Assembly (NCBI RefSeq): GCF_012641745.1
Contig: NZ_WEHZ01000002.1
Span: 186,001 to 250,000 of the forward strand
Direction: 5' to 3'
From: Pseudoalteromonas peptidolytica
GTDB lineage: Bacteria; Pseudomonadota; Gammaproteobacteria; Enterobacterales; Alteromonadaceae
Length of the DNA stretch: 64,000 nt
This document shows positions 24,652 to 33,574 of this stretch, piece by piece. Position numbers and translations under genes: made by a program. Under the pieces are notes generated by a model. The model saw only the letters and a program-made list of their open reading frames with translations. It was not told the origin of the DNA and did not search any database. Each line of letters begins with the position of its first letter. Within the stretch, counting starts at the first letter, position 1.

Positions 24652-25500
24652 TTACTCGCTGCGCAATACCTGCATGTTTTCGTTTGCTTTATCAACGCGT
24701 TTTTGCCAGTGAAGGTTCGACTGTGCCAGCGATGTAAACAATACATCTATAAGATAAGCTTGTGAAGTACGTGATAACATACCTGAGTGCTTAAGCGGCT
24801 CTCCTTCGTTAATGCAGTACAGCGTGGCGTCCGCCATTTCGGCTAGTGCATGGTTGCCATATCTTGAAATAGCCAAACACTTACAATCATTGTCTAGTGC
24901 TTGATTCGTTAGCGTTAACAAGCTTTTACTTGTACCTGTATTACTAATAACTATCAGTAGATCATCTTTTCCCATTGTAGCGATAAAGCTAGAAGCACTG
25001 ATCTCATCAACTTGTGCAATGGCTGGGATCCCTAGTTTTTGTAATTTCCATGTTAAATCTTGTGCCATCGTAAAGGTGCTGCCCAGCGCACAAACTATTA
25101 CTTTTCTGGCGTTTTTTACCAGCTGAATTGCGCATTCAAACTGTTTAGCTGAATTTAATTTCCGAGTCTCTGAGATAACATTTTGCTGTTTTAGTTGTAA
25201 TTTATCTGCAATTAACTCAATAGAATCGTTGCTGGAAATTAGCTCATCAATTGGCAAGCTTGTATCTGCTTGCTCGTTAAGTGCATCCACCACGGCTAAT
25301 TTAAAAGCAGGAAACCCTTTGTAACCTAACTTTTGAGCAAATTTCACGACGCTAGATTGGCTAACACCAGCTTCACGCGCCAGCTCAACAGAAGAAAGCG
25401 CACGGATTTTATCGCCCGAGTTCAAGGTAAAGTCAGCGAGCTTAGCTTCACTATTTGATAGCGATGGACGAAGAGCTTTGATTTTGACAAATGTAGACAT
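24652..25500 (-). CDS. RpiR/MurR-family transcriptional regulator
   Basis: A 282-residue regulator with an N-terminal HTH_6 domain (about 1-77; LREAGVSQSSVVKFAQKLG-like segment near 40-58) and a C-terminal SIS sugar-phosphate domain (about 125-260; VCALGSTFTMAQDL, LIVISNTGTSKSLL). MurR, the E. coli member, senses MurNAc-6-phosphate. Its position beside a NamZ-like enzyme and an NhaC-type carrier points to a similar effector, though no etherase or kinase gene is present here. A palindrome at 25548-25563, just upstream, is a likely operator. Confidence 0.87.
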   Translation of the reverse strand: MSTFVKIKALRPSLSNSEAKLADFTLNSGDKIRALSSVELAREAGVSQSSVVKFAQKLGYKGFPAFKLAVVDALNEQADTSLPIDELISSNDSIELIADKLQLKQQNVISETRKLNSAKQFECAIQLVKNARKVIVCALGSTFTMAQDLTWKLQKLGIPAIAQVDEISASSFIATMGKDDLLIVISNTGTSKSLLTLTNQALDNDCKCLAISRYGNHALAEMADATLYCINEGEPLKHSGMLSRTSQAYLIDVLFTSLAQSNLHWQKRVDKANENMQVLRSE

Positions 25501-25547
25501 GCGATACTCAATCCGAACTAAATTAATCTGTCCATATTATAGGTTCA

Positions 25548-25563
25548 ATTGTAACGTTACGAT
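25548..25563. promoter_or_regulatory. Putative operator of the RpiR-type regulator
   Basis: ATTGTAACGTTACGAT contains the perfect 10-bp palindrome GTAACGTTAC and lies between the divergent regulator (start 25500) and transporter (start 25713) genes, where such a regulator would bind to control both. Confidence 0.45.
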
Positions 25564-25712
25564 AGACCAAAAAGGAATATCATTGCACAAAACACATTCA
25601 TTGTACCAGTTTTGGGGTTAAATGTTGACTTAAATTTAATTTATTCATAAAGACTTGGTGTTTTAAACCGCTTAACTTAAGCTAGGTGTTTTGAATTCGT
25701 AGACTAAACTAT

Positions 25713-27089
25713 ATGGCTTGGTACTCAATTTTACCACCTTTGATCGCGATAGTGGTCGTGTTTTGGCGTAAAGAAGTCATCATCGCACTGATATTAGCGC
25801 TAGTTTCATCTGAGCTTCTGTCGGCAATGAATGGCCAGCAGCCATTACTTTGGGCTACTTTTGTTGGCAGTGTTGAGCGTGTTATTGAAGTGTCGACTTC
25901 GGCAGGTAATAGTAGAATATTAATTTTCAGTATCGTGATTGGAGCACTGCTGGCTTATATTCGAGAGTCTGGTGGAGTTGCTGCCACGGTAAATATGCTA
26001 CTAAACCGAGGGGTTGCAAAAAGTAAACGTCAAGTTGGGCTGTTGACAATGTTTACAGGTACCGCCGTATTTATAGAGTCAAATATGAGCGTACTAACGT
26101 CAGGCATTGTTGCTAGGGGACTATTTGACAGGTTCAGCATGAGCAGAGCACGTTTAGCTTACATTATTGATAGTACCAGCGCTCCTGTTTGTATTTTAAT
26201 TTTATTAAATGGATGGGGAGCATATGTTCTCGGTTTGCTGAGTAATTATGAGTTGGCGCAATCTCCAGTCAGTATTTTATGGGGTAGCGTAATGTTTAAC
26301 TTTTACGCGATTATCGCACTCTTAATTGTGTTTTACACAATTATCTTTGATAAAGTCCACGGCCCTATGAAAAAGGCTGAGCAGGAACTCCAGCATCAAT
26401 CTGTTGAATTAGATAGTGGCCCTCAAGCCACCAAGTCTCGTTATATGTTAATACCATTATTGACGCTGATCATAAGTATGGTTGGGTTTATGTTTGTAAC
26501 CGGAAATGGTGAGTTGGCAAATGGAAGTGGGTCTAAGTCTGTGCTCTACGCCACAATATTAGCCGTAACAGTCGCATACATACTGCTATTAGCCGGTAAA
26601 AGATTTAACCATCATCAATTAATGGATATCGGTTTTAAAGGAATGGGAGAATTGCTCCCACTTGTTAGCATAGTGCTCCTTTCTCTAACGCTGGGTGCAA
26701 GCCTGAAGGACTTAGGTACAGGGACTTTCGTTGCATCTTTGGTGGGTGACTATTTGCCTGTGTATTTAATCGTACCTGTGCTTTTTATCACAGGAGCGAT
26801 AATGTCGTTTACTACAGGAACTTCTTGGGGCACTTTTGCAATACTTATACCGATAGGTGTGCCCTTGATCCAAACGTTAGGATTGCCACCATCCTTAGTG
26901 ATAGGCGCTATTTTGAGTGGAGGTATATTTGGAGATCACTGCTCACCAATTTCTGATACAAGTGCAGTTTCTGCACTCGCCTCGGGCTGTGATTTACTCA
27001 CTCATGTTAAAACTCAGCTCCCTTATGCGCTAGTAGGAGGAGGGGCTGCAATTGTTTGCTTTATGATTGCAAGCTTCGTTATGATCTAG
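25713..27089 (+). CDS. NhaC-type membrane antiporter/transporter
   Basis: A polytopic membrane protein of 458 residues with about eleven hydrophobic segments. The family signatures of the NhaC/ion-transporter superfamily are visible: GALLAYIRESGG near 80, MFTGTAVFIESNMSVL near 115, and SFTTGTSWGTFAILIPIGVPL then GGIFGDHCSPISDTS near 365-415. Members exchange Na+ for H+ or carry organic substrates such as malate, tyrosine or lactate. Being divergent from an RpiR/MurR-type gene and near namZ, it may import a cell-wall fragment by Na+ symport, but this is inference; a plain Na+/H+ antiporter is equally allowed by sequence. Confidence 0.83.
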   Translation: MAWYSILPPLIAIVVVFWRKEVIIALILALVSSELLSAMNGQQPLLWATFVGSVERVIEVSTSAGNSRILIFSIVIGALLAYIRESGGVAATVNMLLNRGVAKSKRQVGLLTMFTGTAVFIESNMSVLTSGIVARGLFDRFSMSRARLAYIIDSTSAPVCILILLNGWGAYVLGLLSNYELAQSPVSILWGSVMFNFYAIIALLIVFYTIIFDKVHGPMKKAEQELQHQSVELDSGPQATKSRYMLIPLLTLIISMVGFMFVTGNGELANGSGSKSVLYATILAVTVAYILLLAGKRFNHHQLMDIGFKGMGELLPLVSIVLLSLTLGASLKDLGTGTFVASLVGDYLPVYLIVPVLFITGAIMSFTTGTSWGTFAILIPIGVPLIQTLGLPPSLVIGAILSGGIFGDHCSPISDTSAVSALASGCDLLTHVKTQLPYALVGGGAAIVCFMIASFVMI

Positions 27090-27121
27090 TTATAGGCTCC
27101 AGCTATATGACTTTGTTTTGA

Positions 27122-27314
27122 TACCAGCCTCATTTTAGTTAGCGTGAGTGACATCTGGGGGGCAAGCCGGTATCCGGCTATGTCCCATGCTTTCTATGTC
27201 GATGATTTGTCCCTCTGCGGATGTAGGTACCTTGGCGATAGCAGGACGAGGTAGCGGGGTTATCGACAAAATTTTCTCGCCTCAAAATAGACCACCTAAT
27301 TAGGCAAATTGATA
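27122..27314 (+). mobile_element. Decayed copy of the TACCAATT miniature element
   Basis: The right half (27217-27314: GGATGTAGGTACCTTGGCGA, GACCACCTAATTAGGCAAATTGATA) matches the well-preserved copies; the left half carries unrelated sequence except for the terminal TACC. Occupies most of the gap after the NhaC-type gene; the rest up to 27504 holds only the promoter of the next gene. Confidence 0.7.
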
Positions 27315-27504
27315 TCATTTTTGCTGTCATGGTGCTGCTCCTTAAAATAAATCGTTAAAGGAAAAACGATCAACAATGACCAAGAGGATGGAAATTTCTT
27401 ATTTCGTTGATATGAATCTTGGTATGATGTGATGCCTTGGTTTAGAATGCGCGGGTTGAAAAGGCACGTAGCGTCTTGAGTTAAACTTAGGGGAGTGGTG
27501 AGTT

Positions 27505-28011
27505 ATGACATTAATAGAGATAGATAAAGCCCGTTATCGAAAGCACTTAAATCAGGTTATTGTGGCATGTGTTATTGCATTGACTGCGATTAGTTTAGGC
27601 GTAGCGCAGCTACTTATCTATTTGTTTCCAGATGCTGATGGTAGCCACTTCCATTGGAACTTATCAGGTGTCGTCGTGGCCTGTTTGATAATTGCTGGTG
27701 TCTTAAAAAAATACAAATCCCATTCGTTTATGACCGAAGTGAGTTATGTATGGGATTTGAAGCAGGCACTCAATAAAATTACACGAAAGATGTCTAAACT
27801 AAAGCAAGCCGCAGCAAACGGAGAGGTGGAAGCAATGACTGCGATTCAATACAGTTATGCAGGCTCAAGGCAGCTTTGGCAACTTGACGATAACACCATA
27901 ACGATGGATGACTTAGCACTATGGCAAAGTGAACTTGATGCACTTGCTAGCAAGTACCAAGTTGAAATTCGAGCAGAAAATTATCATGAGTCTATTTTAG
28001 ATAAATATTAA
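27505..28011 (+). CDS. DUF3087-family inner-membrane protein
   Basis: A 168-residue protein with an N-terminal IDKARYRKHLNQV segment, two transmembrane helices (about 18-38 and 51-66), and a cytoplasmic C-terminal helical domain. The opening motif and the length match the DUF3087 family of gammaproteobacteria, whose role is unknown. GGGGAGTGGTGAGTT before the ATG provides the ribosome-binding site. It stands alone between a decayed mobile element and the sulfatase-fold gene. Confidence 0.7.
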   Translation: MTLIEIDKARYRKHLNQVIVACVIALTAISLGVAQLLIYLFPDADGSHFHWNLSGVVVACLIIAGVLKKYKSHSFMTEVSYVWDLKQALNKITRKMSKLKQAAANGEVEAMTAIQYSYAGSRQLWQLDDNTITMDDLALWQSELDALASKYQVEIRAENYHESILDKY

Positions 28012-28267
28012 GGTGTGTTGATCTTTGTTTTTTGAGTGTTTTATTGGTTGCGGCACTCGACTTGCCGCCTAGCAACCTATGCAACAATGAGCAAAACGCG
28101 CTAAAGTGAATCCAAACTGCTGCAAAAACAAACCTGAAAGATAAACAAATCCTAGGCAAACCTTTGATAAGTAAGGTTTGCAATTTTTCACATTTTTTAA
28201 TGTGACACTAATATGTCAAGAGAATAATATACTGCTCGTTTTTTCTATTAGTGGGACGAGTAGGGTA

Positions 28268-30079
28268 GTGTCGTTACGTCATAGACTGCATCAATTTGGT
28301 TGGTTAGTGTTAATTAACTCACTTTTTTCTATCTTACTAGCAGCAAATGTTGTTAATTCTAATCCGAATAGCTACCAGGGCCTGACTCTCTTCTACGCTA
28401 CAGTGTCGACATGGGGGCATATGGCATTGCTCACAGGCGCTATTAGTTTGGTGCTATTGCCATTGGTTTGGGTTAAGTCAGAAGGTTGCAGGGCGCTCGG
28501 TTTTTCAGCTTTTTATGCTTTTTTCTTTGCGTTACTAATAGTCAACAGTCTGTGTTTCGAGCTATACAAATTTCATATCAATGGTGTCATTATTGATATG
28601 TTGTTAGCAGGGCAGGTGATTGAGTTATCTGTGCATGCTTGGATACAAGCCAGTGTTATTTTTGTCCTCTTATTTGTGTGTCAATACATACTTGTTAAGT
28701 GGAGCAGTAGACCAAAACGGCTAATGAGTATGCGGCTGGGGCGAAAATATGTTGTAGCCACCTGCTGCGCCGTGTTAGCAAGCAACACAATTCACGTTTG
28801 GGCAAGTGCTAACGTATACCAACCAATTACTGGATTCAGCAAGTACTTACCGCTTTTTAAGCCAGCCACCGCGAATACACTTTTGCGGCAATATGAGTTA
28901 ATAGATGAAGCAGCGCTTGCACAACAAAAAAGCATGTCTTTGGTAAAAGGGCAGTTTAATTATCCGCTTCATCGGCTTGAGGCAGACTCTGTTACTGCTC
29001 CTAATATTGTCGTTATTGTACTTGACTCTTGGCGCTACGATGCTTTTACAAAAAGTGCCACTCCTAATATCTGGGCGTTTGCCAAACATGGCCTGACCTT
29101 TGAGCAGCACTTCTCGACCGGTAACTCAACTAGAACTGGGATCACTGGCTTATTTTACAGTTTAACAGGAACCTATTGGCAAGATATTTACAACAATCGT
29201 GCCGCTCCGCTATGGATGGATAGAATGCGCGAATTAAACTATCAATTTGGTATTTTTTCTTCAGCGCAGCTGATCCGCCCTGAGTTTAACGAAACCGTTT
29301 TTTCTAATATAAATGGATTGCAAACCCACACTGAGGGTGATGATGTATTGGCTAGGGATAGGCAAATAACCAAAAACTGGCTGTCGTGGTATGACAACAA
29401 AACGCCAGCGCAACCCTCATTTAGCTTTCTCTTTTACGATGCAATTCATGGGTATGCTGTGCCTGATGGCTACCAAGCTGGATTTCAGCCAATGCATGGT
29501 CCGATCAACCATATGTTGCTACACAATAACTACGAAAGACAGCCAGTTTATAATCGCTATTTAACAAGTACTCACTTTGTGGACAGTTTAGTTGCGTCAG
29601 TATTAGCGAAGATTAATAGAGAAAATACGTTGGTAATTATTACCTCAGATCATGGTGAGGAATTAAATGACAACAAGCTGAACTATTGGGGCCATAATAG
29701 TAACTTTTCAACTCCTCAAGTGAAGGTCCCCTTTATTGTAGTAGGGCCAAAAGTAGAAAAATGGCGTCATTGGAAAACATCCCGTGCTACAACCAGCCAC
29801 CTAGATGTAGCACCTACTATTATGAAAACGTATTTGGGGGTAAAAAATGAGGTACAGGACTTTGCACTTGGCATGAGTCTTACAGAGCCCGTCCAAGAAA
29901 GGGAATGGTTGTTATTGAGTAGTTACAACAAATACGCCATTGTCAACAGGCAGCAGATTATAGAAGTATCAACATTGGGGACTTACGAGGTACTTGATCA
30001 TAGTAACAGGCCAACTGAGCAAGCTCCAAACTACAAGCATGTACAGCATGCCTTGGAGCAAAGTCGACACTTCCAATAA
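28268..30079 (+). CDS. YejM/PbgA-like DUF3413 membrane protein with sulfatase-type periplasmic domain
   Basis: The GTG at 28268 (VSLRHRLHQFGW read as MSLRHRL) gives 603 residues with five N-terminal transmembrane segments and a large C-terminal sulfatase-fold domain, the plan of YejM (586 residues), which adjusts LPS synthesis through LpxC turnover. Unlike E. coli YejM, the catalytic positions look intact: VLDSWRYD (metal-binding Asp), a Thr in GNSTRTG as possible nucleophile, and the full SDHGEE near residue 460. It may therefore be an active phosphoethanolamine- or glycerophosphate-type transferase, or a hydrolase. The frame is open upstream to 28178, but that part has no family similarity. 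Confidence 0.82.
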   Translation: MSLRHRLHQFGWLVLINSLFSILLAANVVNSNPNSYQGLTLFYATVSTWGHMALLTGAISLVLLPLVWVKSEGCRALGFSAFYAFFFALLIVNSLCFELYKFHINGVIIDMLLAGQVIELSVHAWIQASVIFVLLFVCQYILVKWSSRPKRLMSMRLGRKYVVATCCAVLASNTIHVWASANVYQPITGFSKYLPLFKPATANTLLRQYELIDEAALAQQKSMSLVKGQFNYPLHRLEADSVTAPNIVVIVLDSWRYDAFTKSATPNIWAFAKHGLTFEQHFSTGNSTRTGITGLFYSLTGTYWQDIYNNRAAPLWMDRMRELNYQFGIFSSAQLIRPEFNETVFSNINGLQTHTEGDDVLARDRQITKNWLSWYDNKTPAQPSFSFLFYDAIHGYAVPDGYQAGFQPMHGPINHMLLHNNYERQPVYNRYLTSTHFVDSLVASVLAKINRENTLVIITSDHGEELNDNKLNYWGHNSNFSTPQVKVPFIVVGPKVEKWRHWKTSRATTSHLDVAPTIMKTYLGVKNEVQDFALGMSLTEPVQEREWLLLSSYNKYAIVNRQQIIEVSTLGTYEVLDHSNRPTEQAPNYKHVQHALEQSRHFQ

Positions 30080-30095
30080 GAACTGAACTATCTGA

Positions 30096-30158
30096 TACCA
30101 ATTCAATGGAATTTCCTTTCTAAAAGCCAAGTATGATGGGAGCTTTAATCAATTAGTA
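30096..30158. repeat. Short inverted-repeat element, possible MITE remnant
   Basis: TACCAATT at 30096 and AATTAGTA ending at 30158 are inverted near-copies of the ends of the 210-bp element, but only about 63 bp lie between them and the interior does not match. It could be an internally deleted copy. Confidence 0.35.
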
Positions 30159-30190
30159 TCTGTCTACCGGCTACCTTGATGCTCCTGTAC

Positions 30191-31777
30191 TTAGGTTAGA
30201 TTAGTATTATTCTCATCATCTATTGAATAAACTGCAAACGCATTTTTTTTACCTCGTTTTACGGCGTACATGGCTTTATCTGCATACTCAATAAGTTGCC
30301 CCAGCTCTTTGGCATCTTTTGGGTAACTCGCAACACCAATACTAGCGCCAACACTAAGATGTATATTTTTAGTCTCGTTAATTTGCCACAGCATTGCGGT
30401 GTTGATAGCTGCTAATAAATTTGCCGCAATTTGGTGTAATTTTTCTTTTTCGACACAGTGTAGGGCAATTAAAAACTCATCCCCTCCCCAGCGGCAAACA
30501 ATATCTTTGTCTCTAACCCGCTTTGTTATTTGCTTGGCTATATGTCTTAACATTTTATCCCCAGCATTATGGCCATAAATATCATTTACCGGCTTAAACT
30601 CATCTAAATCTACGATAAATAGGCTAAAGGGTAAGGCGTCATTGAGCCATTCATTAAGCTTGATTTCAGCGCCGTGACGGTTATACAGCCCAGTAAGCTT
30701 GTCGCGGTTCGCTTTTATATTCAGCTCTTGGAAAACAGTCTTTCTCATTGTGATGTCAGAGAGGAAAATTTGCAGATAAAGTTGTCCGTTGCTTTCTAAA
30801 CGCAGCATAATGATGCTGAGCCAAACGGGTTGCTCTGTGAGCGGATTGATAAATTCAAACTCAGATTGTGTGGGCTGGTTAAGGGCGAGCGTATGTTCAG
30901 TAAAGGTGTATAGTATATCTGGAGTTTGGCAATAACGGCCAAAGCTCTCAGGAAAAAACTCTTCTAAATCAATTCCCATTCCGGCAAGCAGATCACAAGC
31001 AGCGTCATTGGCCAAGAGCACCTCTCCTTTGTCTTTCACTAATAATGTCGGCGAGGAAGAACGCTCAAACATAAGTCGAAAGCGTTTTTCCAGTGCTTCT
31101 ATGTCAGCCCTGAGGCGACGTTCTTGTTCAAACATCGCGGCGGTTTTCGCGATAAGCTGGTTAGTATTGTTAGCAATATCACCTATTTCGCTAGAGTCAT
31201 GGCCATTTGGTATTTGCAGCTTGAGTGGCGCACCAGGAATGACCTGGGCAATCTGTTTATTCAAAATGCTCAGGGGTTTGGTGACTAGAAAGTGTGTCAG
31301 GATAGTAAAAATGACCAAAATAGGAATAATGACGATCATTAACGTCTTGACGCTGGACCGAGCGATGTCTCTGGCGTTTTGTTCAATAAATATGGAATTT
31401 GGCTGGATATAGATTTCACCAACAATTTCATTAAACAGAAATGGATGGTTGAGCTTGATGATAGTCGCGTTGTCGGTCTTAAAGCCCACGCTTTGTGCCA
31501 ACCATTTTTCCTCACTTTTCATTGCAGCAGAGGAAATAACATCGTTACTGATCAAGCCATTTATTACCTCTACTGCCAAATCCTTATCGTTGAGATACGT
31601 AGCAATAGATGAAGAAGCCGAAACCGTTTGACCGATTTGTCCAATAATAGTACTGGAACGCGCTAATTCACGCTCGAAAATGTGATCGTGATATAGCTTG
31701 GCATATAAAAGCGAAAATACGCATGTTGATATGACCAGCACCAGTGCTAGTCGGACAATCAATCCATATCTAGTCAT
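30191..31777 (-). CDS. Membrane-bound diguanylate cyclase (HAMP-PAS-GGDEF)
   Basis: A 528-residue sensor. Two transmembrane helices (about 7-26 and 145-165) flank a periplasmic domain of about 115 residues; a HAMP linker, a short coiled coil, a PAS domain (about 232-350) and a GGDEF domain (about 360-520) follow. The active site reads RWGGDEF and is intact; the inhibitory site RxxD (RDKD, five residues before) is present, so product inhibition is expected. Its start overlaps the end of the upstream periplasmic-protein gene by eight bases. Inference: the periplasmic domain is controlled by that protein, so c-di-GMP output follows an external ligand. Confidence 0.92.
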   Translation of the reverse strand: MTRYGLIVRLALVLVISTCVFSLLYAKLYHDHIFERELARSSTIIGQIGQTVSASSSIATYLNDKDLAVEVINGLISNDVISSAAMKSEEKWLAQSVGFKTDNATIIKLNHPFLFNEIVGEIYIQPNSIFIEQNARDIARSSVKTLMIVIIPILVIFTILTHFLVTKPLSILNKQIAQVIPGAPLKLQIPNGHDSSEIGDIANNTNQLIAKTAAMFEQERRLRADIEALEKRFRLMFERSSSPTLLVKDKGEVLLANDAACDLLAGMGIDLEEFFPESFGRYCQTPDILYTFTEHTLALNQPTQSEFEFINPLTEQPVWLSIIMLRLESNGQLYLQIFLSDITMRKTVFQELNIKANRDKLTGLYNRHGAEIKLNEWLNDALPFSLFIVDLDEFKPVNDIYGHNAGDKMLRHIAKQITKRVRDKDIVCRWGGDEFLIALHCVEKEKLHQIAANLLAAINTAMLWQINETKNIHLSVGASIGVASYPKDAKELGQLIEYADKAMYAVKRGKKNAFAVYSIDDENNTNLT

Positions 31778-32192
31778 TGATCTGATAAATTACCTTAACA
31801 TCATCAGTCACAAGCTCCATCGGTATATAGCCTATGGCGTTAGGTGTTTTTACGATATTTTTTAGTATAGCCGAAGGAGATGAAAAGTACTGAGGAGGAG
31901 ATACCTTACCGCTAAACTTGATCCTTGACCAATACGCATTGATTTGACTTTCATTTCGTCCTGTAAGCGCAAAAAAGAATGGCTCTCTCATGGGGTGAGA
32001 TTTGTCATAATCATAGGTAACCGCCATTTCCCCATTAGGAAACGCTACATATTTTCCCATGTACATATCAATAAGTTGCCGCTGTGAAACGGTATCTATC
32101 GGGTTACTTTTATTGACGATAACGGCAATATCAGCATGAGCAAATAAAGGGCTTACACTAACAAGTAAAAGTAAAAACCTCAGCTCTTTCAT
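31770..32192 (-). CDS. Short PstS-like periplasmic phosphate-binding-family protein
   Basis: The ATG at 32192 gives 140 residues with a signal peptide (MKELRFLLLLVSVSPLFAHA). The mature part (VIVNKSNPIDTVSQRQLIDMYMGK, GYIPMELV at the end) belongs to the phosphate-ABC substrate-binding superfamily but has about half the length of PstS, so it is one lobe and probably not a transport protein. The ATG overlaps the TGA of the porin-like gene, and its end overlaps the GGDEF gene by eight bases. Small PstS-like proteins encoded next to membrane signalling proteins probably act as sensory partners; the ligand is unknown. Confidence 0.82.
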   Translation of the reverse strand: MKELRFLLLLVSVSPLFAHADIAVIVNKSNPIDTVSQRQLIDMYMGKYVAFPNGEMAVTYDYDKSHPMREPFFFALTGRNESQINAYWSRIKFSGKVSPPQYFSSPSAILKNIVKTPNAIGYIPMELVTDDVKVIYQIND

Positions 32193-33412
32193 CAAAACAC
32201 CCAATTAAAGCTTAAGGTGAAGGTGTTAAACGAAAGGTCAGGTTCCTCAAACTGATCCGCTCGATGTAAATAAAATGCGCTGGGTAATCGGTGGGTTGTG
32301 GTGTGTTGCCAGTTAAGTTTTAAAGCCAGTGTTGCTGAGAGCTCGCGCCGCCAAGTTAAAGAGGTTGTGCTTTGATCAAGTTGGTAAAATCCAGAGTGCA
32401 TTGACGCTGCTTGATACAACTCTACTAACTCAGGTAACGGTACTGTGGGTCCTGGCTCTACTTCTTTATTATCGGATTTGGCAATGGAATAACTTACTGA
32501 GAGCGTATTCAAATCAAATCGCTTACCTACCGTAATATAACCTGCCTTGAGATGATTAAGGACACTTGAATTTGAGTCGGTGAGAGAGGCTTCAGTTTGT
32601 ACTAGCCAATTTGAATCATCATATCGCATGCTTAATGCGTTATAAGTAAAATCTTTATCTTGTATAAAAAGAGAGTCGATCAATTGTGATTTAGTAGGCC
32701 AAAATGAGAGTGGCACTTTGACTAGGGCGTCACGTAATTGGCCTTGTTGTTCGTGTTCATTAGCCGACTTTGTTGTGGTGTAATTAGCTCTAAATAGCCA
32801 GTTTAGTGTTTCATATTGTGCCACTACGCCTAAGATAGACTTGAGCTCCACATTCCAAAAAAAGCCATTGTCACTGTAAAGCGGTGACTCAGATCTTCCC
32901 CAATATGCTTTTATGCTTGCTACACCATGGCTCAGTGGCGCGCGGTACTGAAGATCAATACCATCCAAGTTCTGGTGAGGAATGATGGCGTAAAACTCAA
33001 CTGGCGGATGCTCCAAGTCCATAGAGTAACCAATATCTCGATACTCGGTCATTAAAAACAAATCGAGCCCGGTACGTCCAGCACGAAACTGCCAATTTGA
33101 GCTTGCACTGTAGCGTAAAAAAGCCAATTTCAGAGTATTGTTAATTTTATCATTGCGTTGGTCTTTGATTAGCAGTTGTCCGACTAGATCAAATGAGCTG
33201 TTTATTTTCCATTCGGCTTGTAAGCCAATTGAAGAGAATGAAAAGTCAAGTTCATCTGTCGTTACTCCGCTTGGTTGTGAGATTGTTTCTCTAATTTTAG
33301 CCGTGCGAGAGTCTGTTTTTACCGCTTTAAGCGTCGCAAAACCGCTAAAGTCGGCATTTGCACTATGGCTTAATGGTGTGAAAGCCAACAAGCATACGAA
33401 TACTGAACGCAT
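32192..33412 (-). CDS. Outer-membrane porin-like beta-barrel protein
   Basis: A 406-residue protein with a signal peptide (about 17 residues, cut near HSANA). The rest alternates short amphipathic strands with polar loops (for example FDLVGQLLIKDQRND, WQFRAGRTGLDLF) and ends in SFNWVF with the C-terminal Phe required by the BAM machinery. No known porin family is obvious; a barrel of about 16 strands is a guess. It is the first gene of the three-gene minus-strand operon with the PstS-like protein and the GGDEF cyclase. Confidence 0.75.
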   Translation of the reverse strand: MRSVFVCLLAFTPLSHSANADFSGFATLKAVKTDSRTAKIRETISQPSGVTTDELDFSFSSIGLQAEWKINSSFDLVGQLLIKDQRNDKINNTLKLAFLRYSASSNWQFRAGRTGLDLFLMTEYRDIGYSMDLEHPPVEFYAIIPHQNLDGIDLQYRAPLSHGVASIKAYWGRSESPLYSDNGFFWNVELKSILGVVAQYETLNWLFRANYTTTKSANEHEQQGQLRDALVKVPLSFWPTKSQLIDSLFIQDKDFTYNALSMRYDDSNWLVQTEASLTDSNSSVLNHLKAGYITVGKRFDLNTLSVSYSIAKSDNKEVEPGPTVPLPELVELYQAASMHSGFYQLDQSTTSLTWRRELSATLALKLNWQHTTTHRLPSAFYLHRADQFEEPDLSFNTFTLSFNWVF

Positions 33413-33574
33413 AAAATTTGTGTGAGAGTTTATCTTCCTTACCTTTCAGACTAGTTTGATTTTTACCATTTACCAATGCGATGTTACCTTTAGCCTTGTA
33501 TAATGCCAGTAAAGACACCATATCTCTTTTATGGTAGCATATTGTTATATTATCACATTAGGCAAGATTAAGAC

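Noticed and set aside
25713..27089. Assigning the NhaC-type gene as nhaC
   Set aside because: The family includes carriers of several organic substrates and the neighbourhood suggests a sugar-related role; no symbol is justified.
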